Shown in pieces: positions 1 through 5,853 of a stretch of DNA of 6,234 bases. The first letter of the stretch is position 1; every line of letters starts with the position of its first letter. The DNA comes from an uncultured Collinsella sp. (GTDB taxonomy: Bacteria; Actinomycetota; Coriobacteriia; Coriobacteriales; Coriobacteriaceae). The notes beneath the pieces were generated by a model. The model was not told the DNA's origin, ran no database searches, and saw only the letters and a program-made list of their open reading frames with translations. The stretch spans positions 1-6,234 of the forward strand of contig CABUXL010000089.1 of NCBI GenBank assembly GCA_902495525.1. The letters run 5' to 3'. The position numbers and the translations under genes were made by a program.

Positions 1-566
1 AGGCGGTCATCATGGACGAGACCGCCGTCAACCGAGCGATGACCCGCATCGCGCACGAGATTCTCGAGCGCAACGAGGGCTGTGAAGACCTCGCTCTGGT
101 CGGCATCGTCACGCGCGGCGACCTTCTGGCAAAGAAGCTCGCCGAGGAGATCAAGGAGATCGAGGGCGTCGACGTTCCGCTCGGCAGCCTCGACATCAGC
201 TTCTACCGCGATGACTATGCGACCAATTTCGCTCCCGCGATCCACGCTACCAACATTCCCTTCAGCGTCGACGGCAAGCGCGTCGTGCTGGTGGACGACA
301 TCCTCTATACGGGTCGTACCATCCGCGCCGCTCTCGACGCCGTCATGGACCTGGGCCGTCCGAGCCGCATTGAGCTGGCAGTCCTCGTTGACCGCGGCCA
401 CCGCGAGCTCCCCATCTCGCCGGACTTTGTCGGCAAGAACGTTCCCTCGTCGCATGAGGAGAACGTGCACCTATATATGAAGGAAGTCGACGGCCACACC
501 GCTGTCGAGATTAACGACGTCGCGCCGGGTTCCCACGTGGGCTCCGCGCCGCTGGGAGGTGAGTAG
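1..566 (+). CDS. pyrR: PyrR, pyrimidine operon attenuation regulator / uracil phosphoribosyltransferase (5' partial)
   Basis: PyrR binds pyr mRNA when UMP/UTP is high and favours transcription termination; many homologues also have weak uracil phosphoribosyltransferase activity. The reading frame is open to the left edge: the codons before the ATG at 12 read (K)-A-V-I and continue into MDE, matching the usual PyrR N-terminus (KAVIMDE). The gene therefore starts upstream and the ATG at 12 is internal. Counting from that Met, the PRPP-binding loop VVLVDDILYTGRTIRAALDA lies at residues 91-110. The family signature LVDRGHRELPISPDFVGKNV is at about 125-144. The visible 184 residues plus the missing start slightly exceed the 181 aa of B. 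subtilis PyrR, because of a Gly/Ala-rich tail of about 14 residues (APGSHVGSAPLGGE). The last codons contain the pyrB ribosome-binding site. The leader that PyrR would act on lies outside the window. Identity is very sure. Confidence 0.96.
   Translation, partial: AVIMDETAVNRAMTRIAHEILERNEGCEDLALVGIVTRGDLLAKKLAEEIKEIEGVDVPLGSLDISFYRDDYATNFAPAIHATNIPFSVDGKRVVLVDDILYTGRTIRAALDAVMDLGRPSRIELAVLVDRGHRELPISPDFVGKNVPSSHEENVHLYMKEVDGHTAVEINDVAPGSHVGSAPLGGE
554..562 (+). promoter_or_regulatory. Ribosome-binding site of pyrB, inside the pyrR 3' end
   Basis: GGGAGGTGA is a near-perfect complement of the 16S rRNA 3' end. It lies in the last codons of pyrR, 8 bases before the GTG at 571. This fixes the pyrB start at 571 and rules out the earlier in-frame GTG at 559, which is part of the motif itself. 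Confidence 0.85.
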
Positions 567-570
567 TACC

Positions 571-1515
571 GTGGCGTTCAACCATAAGCACCTGATCGAC
601 ATTACCGAGTACTCTGAAGAGGATATCAAGCTCATCCTCGAGACCGCCAAGGCGTTCTCCGAGGTCAACGAGCGTGCCATCAAGAAGGTCCCCACGCTCA
701 AGGGCAAGACCATCGTCAACATGTTCAACGAGCCCTCGACGCGCACCCGTAGCTCCTTCGAGCTCGCCGAGAAGCGTCTTTCGGCCGACAGCCTCAACTT
801 TGGCGGCTCCTCGACCTCCACGGTCAAGGGCGAGAGCCTCGTCGACACCGTCGAGACCCTCAACGCCTACAAGATCGACTGCATTGTCGTGCGCGACAAG
901 CACGCCGGCGCTCCCTACATCGTCACGCAGAACTCGCCCGCGAGCGTCATCTGCGCCGGTGACGGCAAGCACAACCATCCTACGCAGGCCCTGCTCGACC
1001 TGTACACCATCTGGGAGCACAAGGGTGACTTCCACGGTCTGAAGGTCGCCGTCGTCGGCGACATCTCCCACTCCCGCGTTTGCGGCTCGCTGATCCCCGC
1101 CCTTAAGATCATGGGCTGCGAGACCTACGCCGTCGCCCCCGGCACGCTGCTGCCGCCGTCGCCCGAGGTCCTGGGCTGCGACCACGTGACGAGCGACCTC
1201 GATTCCGTCCTGCCCGAGCTGGACGTCGTCTACATGCTGCGCGTGCAGCAGGAGCGCCTCGAGGGTGCCCCGTTCCCGACCATTCGCGAGTACCACAAGC
1301 TCTTCGGCCTGACCAAGGACCGCGAGAAGCTCATGAAGCCCGACGCGATCATCTGCCACCCGGGCCCCATCAACCGCGGCGTCGAGTTCGACTCCTATAT
1401 GGCCGACCACCCGCAACGCTCCGTCATCCTGGAGCAGGTCTACGCCGGTATCTGCGTGCGTATGGCTATCCTGTATCTGCTGCTTGGAGGTGCCGATAAT
1501 GGCCTTGCTTCTTAA
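571..1515 (+). CDS. pyrB: PyrB, aspartate carbamoyltransferase catalytic subunit
   Basis: Cytoplasmic enzyme that joins carbamoyl phosphate and L-aspartate to give N-carbamoyl-L-aspartate, the committed step of UMP synthesis. The product is 314 aa, normal for the family, when started at the GTG at 571, 4 bases after the pyrR stop. The carbamoyl-phosphate loop PSTRTR is at residues 55-60 and Lys86 lies in the 80s loop (STVKGES). The HNHPTQALLDLYTI segment with the substrate-contacting His is at about 134-147. Arg169 follows GDISHS, RVQQER is at 224-229, and HPGPINRG is at 263-270. The STRT, HPTQ and HPGP signatures, with Lys86 in an aspartate-type loop, favour aspartate over ornithine carbamoyltransferase, as does the pyr context. 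No regulatory pyrI gene follows. The adjacent type I dihydroorotase raises the possibility of a PyrB-PyrC complex like that of Aquifex, which is inference only. The C-terminus runs 17 bases into pyrC. Confidence 0.97.
   Translation: MAFNHKHLIDITEYSEEDIKLILETAKAFSEVNERAIKKVPTLKGKTIVNMFNEPSTRTRSSFELAEKRLSADSLNFGGSSTSTVKGESLVDTVETLNAYKIDCIVVRDKHAGAPYIVTQNSPASVICAGDGKHNHPTQALLDLYTIWEHKGDFHGLKVAVVGDISHSRVCGSLIPALKIMGCETYAVAPGTLLPPSPEVLGCDHVTSDLDSVLPELDVVYMLRVQQERLEGAPFPTIREYHKLFGLTKDREKLMKPDAIICHPGPINRGVEFDSYMADHPQRSVILEQVYAGICVRMAILYLLLGGADNGLAS
1486..1492 (+). promoter_or_regulatory. Ribosome-binding site of pyrC, inside the pyrB coding region
   Basis: GGAGGTG lies within the last codons of pyrB, 6 bases before the ATG at 1499. 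It selects that ATG as the pyrC start. The upstream in-frame TTG at 1484 overlaps the motif and cannot be served by it. Confidence 0.85.
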
Positions 1516-2788
1516 GAATGCCCACGTCGTCGACCCGTCCGTCGAGCTTGACGGTGTCGTTGACGTCCTGATTGACGGCGACAAGATCGCCGAGGTCGGC
1601 GAGAATCTCGCCGTCGAGGGGGCCGAGGTCCGCGACCTTTCCGGCAAGTACCTCGTCCCCGGCCTGGTGGACATGCACGTTCACCTTCGCGAGCCCGGCT
1701 ACGAGGTCAAAGAGGACATCGAGAGCGGCACCCGCGCAGCTGCCAAGGGCGGCTTTACCGGCGTGTGCGCCATGCCCAACACCGATCCCGTCACCGATAA
1801 CGGCACTGTCGTGGAGTTCGTCAAGTCCCGCGCTGTCGAGGTCGGCCACTGCCGCGTCTATCCGTCGGGCGCCATGACCCGCGGTCTTAAGGGCGAGGCC
1901 ATGTCCGAGATGGGCGATATGGTCGCCCACGGCGCCGTCGCCTTCACCGACGACGGTCGCGGCGTGCAGGGCGCTGGCATGCTCCGTCGCTGCATGGACT
2001 ACGGCAAGATGTTCGGCAAGGTCTTTATGAGCCACTGCCAGGACGAGGACCTGGTCGGCCACGGCCAGATCAACGAGGGCAAGGTCTCGACCCGTCTGGC
2101 TCTCGAGGGTTGGCCGGCTGCCGGCGAGGAGCTCCAGATCGCCCGCGACATCGAGATCGCCAAGCTGACTGGTGCCAAGCTGCACATCCAGCACATCTCC
2201 ACCGCCCATGGCCTGGAGATCGTGCGTGCCGGTAAGGCCGCTGGCGTTCAGGTTACCTGCGAGGCCACCCCGCACCACATGTTCCTGACCGAGAACGACC
2301 TGGACGAGACCTACAACACCTCGCTCAAGGTCAACCCGCCGCTGCGTACCGAGGAGGATGCCGAGGCCATCCGTCAGGGCGTCATCGACGGCACCGTCGA
2401 CGTCATCGTCACCGATCACGCTCCTCACACCCCGTGGGAGAAGGCCCGTGAGTTCGAGCTTGCGCCCTTTGGTATGATCGGCCTCGAGACCTCGCTGTCG
2501 CTCGTACTCACCGAGCTGGTCAACACGGGCAAGATGAGCATGGGCCGCATGGTCGAGCTCATGGCCATCAAGCCGCGTGAGATCCTGGGTCTCGACCAGG
2601 TTCAGGTCAAGGCGGGCTCCGTTGCCGACCTGACCGTGTTCGACCCCTCCGCAACCTGGACGGTTGGCGAGGACGGTTACGAGTCGCGCGCCGAGAACTC
2701 CGGTTTTGCCGGCCGCACGCTCACCGGTCGTGCCACCGATGTGTTTGTCGGCGGTAAGCAGACGCTTGCCGACGGCTGCATCTGCTAG
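1499..2788 (+). CDS. pyrC: PyrC, type I dihydroorotase
   Basis: Zinc amidohydrolase that cyclises N-carbamoyl-aspartate to dihydroorotate in the cytoplasm. At 429 aa it matches the long (type I) bacterial dihydroorotases of about 425-430 aa rather than the shorter E. coli type. The order is an N-terminal beta-strand segment (residues 1-55), a TIM-barrel metal-binding domain, then a C-terminal strand segment from about 370. Expected metal ligands are present: His60 and His62 in DMHVHLREPG, an Asp at 151/152 in FTDDGRG, His179 in MSHCQDED, His232 in HIQHIST and Asp306 in VTDHAPH. Substrate-binding Arg64 and Asn94 (AMPNTDP) are also visible. The start is set by the ribosome-binding site at 1486-1492, giving a 17-base overlap with pyrB and probably coupled translation. 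The start residues MALLLKNAHVVDP fit the family. A hairpin with a U-rich tail follows 20 bases after the stop. Confidence 0.97.
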   Translation: MALLLKNAHVVDPSVELDGVVDVLIDGDKIAEVGENLAVEGAEVRDLSGKYLVPGLVDMHVHLREPGYEVKEDIESGTRAAAKGGFTGVCAMPNTDPVTDNGTVVEFVKSRAVEVGHCRVYPSGAMTRGLKGEAMSEMGDMVAHGAVAFTDDGRGVQGAGMLRRCMDYGKMFGKVFMSHCQDEDLVGHGQINEGKVSTRLALEGWPAAGEELQIARDIEIAKLTGAKLHIQHISTAHGLEIVRAGKAAGVQVTCEATPHHMFLTENDLDETYNTSLKVNPPLRTEEDAEAIRQGVIDGTVDVIVTDHAPHTPWEKAREFELAPFGMIGLETSLSLVLTELVNTGKMSMGRMVELMAIKPREILGLDQVQVKAGSVADLTVFDPSATWTVGEDGYESRAENSGFAGRTLTGRATDVFVGGKQTLADGCIC

Positions 2789-2808
2789 CATAGCCTTATC
2801 GCTTTTGT

Positions 2809-2846
2809 GCGCGGCGCCCTTGCGGTGCCGCGCTTTCTATTAGTTT
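2809..2846 (+). terminator. Terminator-like hairpin between pyrC and pyrK
   Basis: GCGCGGCGCC (2809-2818) pairs with GGTGCCGCGC (2824-2833), giving a 10-bp stem with one G-U pair and a 5-base loop (CTTGC). It is followed by TTTCTATTAGTTT (2834-2846). Stem strength is high, while the U-tract is interrupted and so only moderately good. The site sits in the only sizeable gap inside the pyr cluster. It may lower expression of pyrK-pyrD-pyrF relative to pyrB-pyrC, or form a leaky or regulated terminator. It could also be an mRNA-stabilising or processing structure. Confidence 0.6.
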
Positions 2847-2849
2847 GGA

Positions 2850-2865
2850 CCATGCAACCGCATGG
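2850..2865 (+). other. Small hairpin just upstream of the pyrK ribosome-binding site
   Basis: CCATGC (2850-2855) and GCATGG (2860-2865) form a perfect 6-bp stem with an AACC tetraloop. It starts 4 bases after the U-rich tail of the larger hairpin and ends 6 bases before the GGAG that probably serves pyrK. It does not cover the GGAG, so it need not block translation. It could arise by chance; no function is claimed. Confidence 0.35.
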
Positions 2866-2880
2866 GGGATTGGAGCGTCT

Positions 2881-3672
2881 ATGCCCACACCTTCCACTGC
2901 ACGCATGCACGACTTCGAGGTCGTCTCGAACCGGGAGATTGCCGACGGCATCTTCTCGCTCGTCATCTCGGCCCCCAAGCTTGCAAGTGCGCTCAAGCCC
3001 GGTCAGTTTGTGAACATCGCCGTACCCGGCGATGCGTCCTCGCTGCTTCGCGTGCCCCTGAGCTACTACCGCGCCGACGCCGAGGCCGGCACCGTCGAGC
3101 TGTGGTACGCCGTCGTGGGCGACGATACCCGTCGTTTGTCCCAGATGGGCTCTGGCTCCACCTCTAACCTGCTGGGCCCCGGTGGCCGTGGCTGGATGGT
3201 ACCCGAGGGCACCAGGAAGGCCCTGCTCGTCGCCGGTGGCATCGGTGTTCCGCCCGTGCTGTGCCTTGCCGACAAGCTTTCCGAGCAGGGTGTGGCCGTC
3301 GACGTGTGCCTGGGCTTTGGCACCGCGTCCAAGGCCGTGGGTGTCGATGAGTTCCGCGCGCTGGGCGCCACGGTCAACGTTTGCACCGATGATGGCACGC
3401 TGGGCACGCACGGTTTTTGCACCGACCCGGCAGCCGAGCTGCTCGGCGAGGGCGGCTACGACTATGTGGCCAGCTGCGGCCCCGCTGTCATGATGAAGAA
3501 AGTCGCCGCCGCTGCCGCCGAGGCCGGTGCGTACTGCGAGGTGTCGCTTGAGCGCATGATGAGCTGTGGCTTTGGCGCCTGCAACACCTGCAATGTCGAG
3601 ACGGTCGACGGTATGAAGGGTGCTTGCATGTGCGGCCCCGTGTTCGATGCTTCCAAGGTGGTGGTCTTCTAG
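2881..3672 (+). CDS. pyrK: PyrK, electron-transfer subunit of class 1B dihydroorotate dehydrogenase
   Basis: PyrK carries FAD and a [2Fe-2S] cluster and passes electrons from the FMN of PyrD to NAD+ in a PyrD2-PyrK2 complex. The 263 aa product has an N-terminal ferredoxin-reductase-like barrel with FAD motif RVPLS (57-61) and LLGPGGRG (97-104). A nucleotide-binding domain with AGGIGVPP (118-125) follows, then YDYVASCGP (193-201). A C-terminal cysteine motif has Cys229, Cys234, Cys237 and Cys249 (SCGFGACNTC, then GACMCGPVF). Cys251 is an additional cysteine beside the fourth ligand, where relatives usually have Asp in C-x-D-GPVF. The ATG at 2881 is preferred because GGAG (2872-2875) stands 5 bases before it. 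An in-frame TTG at 2845 lies in the hairpin tail, and an ATG at 2905 would also leave an intact FAD domain. The stop shares one base with the pyrD start, and pairing with pyrD confirms the role. Confidence 0.95.
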   Translation: MPTPSTARMHDFEVVSNREIADGIFSLVISAPKLASALKPGQFVNIAVPGDASSLLRVPLSYYRADAEAGTVELWYAVVGDDTRRLSQMGSGSTSNLLGPGGRGWMVPEGTRKALLVAGGIGVPPVLCLADKLSEQGVAVDVCLGFGTASKAVGVDEFRALGATVNVCTDDGTLGTHGFCTDPAAELLGEGGYDYVASCGPAVMMKKVAAAAAEAGAYCEVSLERMMSCGFGACNTCNVETVDGMKGACMCGPVFDASKVVVF

Positions 3673-4595
3673 TGGGTACCGTGAACATGGCCGTCGATTT
3701 CGGCGGCGTCAAGATGCAGAACCCCATCAACACCGCAGCCGGTACCTTTGGCTACGGTTGGCAGTTCCAGAACTTCTTTGATGTTTCCCAGCTGGGCGCC
3801 ATCACCACCAAGGGTTGCGCTGCCGAGCCCTGGCCCGGCAATCCCGCGCCCCGCATGGCTGAGATTCCCGGCGGTATGATCAACTCCGTGGGCCTTCAGA
3901 ACCCCGGCGTGGCTGCCTTTGCCCGCGAGTCCGGTCCGTGGCTCGAACAGCTGTCCAAGGACGGCTGCCAGGTCATCTGTCAGGTTGCCGGCCACTCCGT
4001 TGACGAGTTTGTCCGCGCGCTCGAGATGTATGTCGAGCTGTGCCCCTGGGCTGCCGGCTACGAGATCAACGTGAGCTGCCCTAATATCGCCGCCGGCGGT
4101 GCCGCCATGGGCTCTACGCCCGAGGGCGCCTCATCCGTTATGGCTGCCTGCCGCAAGGTGACCGATAAGCCGCTGTTCGTGAAGATGGCGCCGGTCAACG
4201 TCGCCGAGATTGCCAAGGCCCTCGAGGCTGCCGGCGCCGACGGCCTTTCGGTCATCAACTCCATTCAGGGCATGGCCATCGACGTCCATACCCGCAAGTC
4301 CCGCGTGGCCAAGCCCAAGGGCGGCCTTTCGGGCCCGCTGTGCCACCACATCGCCGTGCGCATGGTCTGGGAGGTTGCCCAGGCCGTCGATATCCCCATC
4401 AACGGCGTCGGCGGTGTCATGACCGGCGAGGATGCGGCCGAGTTTATCCTGGCCGGCGCCACCTGCGTGTCGGTCGGCATGGCCAACTTCGTCGATCCGT
4501 GCGCTTCGCTCAAGATCGCGCACGAGCTCGAGGCCTGGGCTGAGTCCCAAGGCGTGAAGGACATCAACGAACTGGTAGGTGCTTTCGAATGCTAG
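3672..4595 (+). CDS. pyrD: PyrD, class 1B dihydroorotate dehydrogenase catalytic subunit
   Basis: FMN flavoprotein of the cytoplasm that oxidises dihydroorotate to orotate. With PyrK it uses NAD+ as final acceptor. From the GTG at 3672 the product is 307 aa, close to the roughly 311 aa of class 1B enzymes, with no N-terminal membrane extension as in quinone-linked class 2. It is a TIM barrel. Visible are NPINTAAGTFGYG (17-29), TTKG with Lys48 (45-48), the substrate-contacting NSVGLQNPG (71-79), and EINVSCPN (131-138) with Cys136 as catalytic base, which class 2 replaces by Ser. VKMAP with Lys171, GGLSGP (217-222), INGVGGV (243-249) and SVGM (267-270) for FMN phosphate binding are also present. 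The start is uncertain: GTG at 3672 overlaps the pyrK stop (TAGTG) and has a weak AAGGTG upstream, while GTG 3681 and ATG 3687 are also possible. Confidence 0.96.
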   Translation: MGTVNMAVDFGGVKMQNPINTAAGTFGYGWQFQNFFDVSQLGAITTKGCAAEPWPGNPAPRMAEIPGGMINSVGLQNPGVAAFARESGPWLEQLSKDGCQVICQVAGHSVDEFVRALEMYVELCPWAAGYEINVSCPNIAAGGAAMGSTPEGASSVMAACRKVTDKPLFVKMAPVNVAEIAKALEAAGADGLSVINSIQGMAIDVHTRKSRVAKPKGGLSGPLCHHIAVRMVWEVAQAVDIPINGVGGVMTGEDAAEFILAGATCVSVGMANFVDPCASLKIAHELEAWAESQGVKDINELVGAFEC

Positions 4596-5305
4596 AGACC
4601 GATGCCCGCGACCGCGTAATCGTCGCTCTCGACTGCGACCGCGAGCGTGCGCTCGAGCTTGCCCACGAGCTTTCGGGCCATGCCGCCTGGCTTAAGGTTG
4701 GTATGACGCTCTATTACGCTGAGGGCCCCGAGATCGTCAAGACCTTTAAGGACCTGGGCTTTAAGGTCTTCCTTGACCTTAAGTTCCATGATATTCCGCA
4801 TCAGGTTCGCGGTGCCGCCCGTTCGGCCTCGCTTGCCGGTGCCGACCTGCTCTCGGTTCACGGCTTGGGTTCGGGCGCCATGCTCGCTGCCTGCCGCGAG
4901 GGTGCCGAGGAGGCGCGCGAGGACCGCGCCAAGCTCGTCGCCATCACCGTGCTCACGAGCATGAATCAGGATGCCTTGAGCGAGATTGGCGTCGAGTCGC
5001 CGGTGGCCGAGGAGGCCGCCCGCCTGGCAAAGCTCGCTCAGGCCAACGGCATCGATGGCATCGTGTGCTCGCCGATGGAGGCTCACGACATGCGTGAGCT
5101 GCTGGGTCCTGATGCCCTGATCGTGACTCCGGGTGTGCGTCCGGTGGGTGCCGCCTTAGGCGACCAGTCCCGCGTGGCGACGCCTTCCCAGGCTATCGAG
5201 CGTGGCGCAAGCCACATTGTGGTGGGCCGTCCCATCACCGGCGCCGACGATCCGGTTGCCGCCTTTGACGCCATTGTCGCCGAGCTGGTCGAAAACATCG
5301 CGTAA
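4589..5305 (+). CDS. pyrF: PyrF, orotidine 5'-phosphate decarboxylase
   Basis: Converts OMP to UMP, the last step of de novo UMP synthesis, in the cytoplasm without a cofactor. The 238 aa length is that of the short bacterial form (B. subtilis type). The active-site residues are in order: VALDCD with Asp14 (12-17), Lys36 in WLKVG, and the catalytic tetrad segment DLKFHDIP (63-70) with Asp63, Lys65 and Asp68. LSVHG (88-92), VTPGVRP (179-185) and the phosphate-gripping VVGRPI (211-216) follow. These are offset by three residues from the numbering of the Bacillus enzyme. The ATG overlaps the last 7 bases of pyrD and has TAGGTG (4576-4581) 7 bases upstream. No pyrE follows, although the two are neighbours in many Gram-positive pyr operons. 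Confidence 0.97.
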   Translation: MLETDARDRVIVALDCDRERALELAHELSGHAAWLKVGMTLYYAEGPEIVKTFKDLGFKVFLDLKFHDIPHQVRGAARSASLAGADLLSVHGLGSGAMLAACREGAEEAREDRAKLVAITVLTSMNQDALSEIGVESPVAEEAARLAKLAQANGIDGIVCSPMEAHDMRELLGPDALIVTPGVRPVGAALGDQSRVATPSQAIERGASHIVVGRPITGADDPVAAFDAIVAELVENIA

Positions 5306-5350
5306 AAGATTCCCCTAAGTCACCACTTTTGGGTCTCATTAGCACAAAAT

Positions 5351-5408
5351 AGCCCCTGTGCCTGCGTAAACTTTCCCATCCTTTGTGTGGAATCGCAGGT
5401 CAGGGGCT
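5351..5408 (+). terminator. Long imperfect inverted repeat after pyrF, possible terminator
   Basis: AGCCCCTG (5351-5358) plus CCTGCG (5361-5366) pair with CGCAGG (5394-5399) plus CAGGGGCT (5401-5408). This gives 14 base pairs with a small TG/T internal loop and a 27-base apical loop (5367-5393). It lies 45 bases after the pyrF stop and is followed by TTAACTTT, a poor U-tract. It may end the pyr transcript. The large loop and weak tail make a classical intrinsic terminator uncertain; it may instead be a dispersed palindromic intergenic element or an RNA-stabilising structure. Confidence 0.45.
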
Positions 5409-5468
5409 TAACTTTGGGCGCAGTATATTGCACTTTTTGCGGGTATCGTCTAACCTATGGAGCCGCGA

Positions 5469-5500
5469 TTGGGTATTTTGTACGTTCTACGTGCTAAAAT
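5469..5500 (+). promoter_or_regulatory. Probable promoter of mihF-gmk (extended -10)
   Basis: TGCTAAAAT (5492-5500) fits an extended -10 box, TGn followed by TAAAAT, one base off consensus. It lies in AT-rich DNA 45 bases before the mihF start. No good -35 box is at ideal distance: TTGGGT (5469-5474) is 20 bases upstream, which is long, and the extended -10 may compensate. A weaker alternative is TTGCAC (5429-5434) with TAACCT (5451-5456) at 16 bases. That a promoter exists in this gap is likely; its exact position is less sure. Confidence 0.45.
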
Positions 5501-5534
5501 GCCAATTATTGAATCAGATATAACCCAACTATTT

Positions 5535-5539
5535 GGAGG
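5535..5539 (+). promoter_or_regulatory. Ribosome-binding site of mihF
   Basis: GGAGG stands 5 bases before the ATG at 5545. It fixes that start over the in-frame TTG at 5533, which overlaps the motif. The resulting protein starts MALPQLTDEQR, as mycobacterial mIHF does. Confidence 0.85.
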
Positions 5540-5544
5540 TACGA

Positions 5545-5853
5545 ATGGCACTCCCTCAGCTTACCGATGAGCAGCGCAAGCAGGCTCTTGAGAAGGCTGC
5601 TGCCGCACGTCACGCTCGCGCCGAGCTTCGCGAGCAGATCAAGAAGGGCGAGAAGCCCCTCGAGTCCGTGCTCAACTCCGATGACCCCATCGCTTCCCGC
5701 ATGAAGGTTTCCACCCTCATCGAGTCTCTTCCTGGTTATGGCAAGGCCAAGGCCGCCAAGATCATGGAGGAGCTTGGTATCTCCGCTACCCGTCGCGTCC
5801 AGGGCCTCGGCGTCCGTCAGCGCGAGCAGCTCCTCGAGCAGCTGACCAAATAA
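5545..5853 (+). CDS. mihF: Actinobacterial integration host factor (mIHF), nucleoid-associated protein
   Basis: Small basic DNA-binding protein of the nucleoid, unrelated in fold to the HU/IHF family of proteobacteria. In actinobacteria it bends and compacts DNA, and in mycobacteria it also serves as host factor for phage L5 integration. The 102 aa product starts MALPQLTDEQR and continues with an Ala/Arg/Lys/Glu-rich helix (KAAAARHARAELREQIKKGE, 17-36). A helix-two-turn-helix-like DNA-binding segment follows, with MKVSTLIESLPGYGKAKA at 53-70 and KIMEELGI at 72-79. The conserved basic stretch TRRVQGLGVRQRE is at 82-94. Length and motifs match the short form found in mycobacteria. The neighbouring gmk immediately downstream is the usual actinobacterial arrangement and supports the call. 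It begins a new transcription unit after the gap that follows pyrF. Confidence 0.95.
   Translation: MALPQLTDEQRKQALEKAAAARHARAELREQIKKGEKPLESVLNSDDPIASRMKVSTLIESLPGYGKAKAAKIMEELGISATRRVQGLGVRQREQLLEQLTK

Noticed and set aside
12..14. ATG at 12 as the start of pyrR
   Set aside because: The in-frame codons before it encode (K)AVI, which belongs to the conserved PyrR N-terminus. No ribosome-binding site can be seen, and the gene continues past the left edge.
559..570. GTG at 559 as the pyrB start
   Set aside because: It overlaps the ribosome-binding site GGGAGGTGA itself; the GTG at 571 is ideally spaced.
511..1674. Long minus-strand open frame of 387 codons opposite pyrB
   Set aside because: It is a shadow of GC-rich codon bias: it has no family motifs and overlaps well-supported genes throughout.
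1466..2791. Minus-strand open frame of 441 codons covering all of pyrC
   Set aside because: It mirrors pyrC codon usage. The translation is Gly/Asp/Leu/Val/His-rich and low in complexity, with no recognisable domain.
2845..2880. TTG at 2845 as the pyrK start
   Set aside because: It lies in the U-rich tail of the hairpin and has no ribosome-binding site. The added residues match nothing in PyrK, while the ATG at 2881 has GGAG at good distance.
2785..3411. Minus-strand open frame of 208 codons opposite pyrK
   Set aside because: It lies fully antisense to a clear pyrK gene and has no motif or plausible start signal.
5306..5544. Small gene or RNA gene in the pyrF-mihF gap
   Set aside because: There is no open frame with a ribosome-binding site and no tRNA or known riboswitch core that I can recognise. 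The gap is explained by the palindrome and a promoter.
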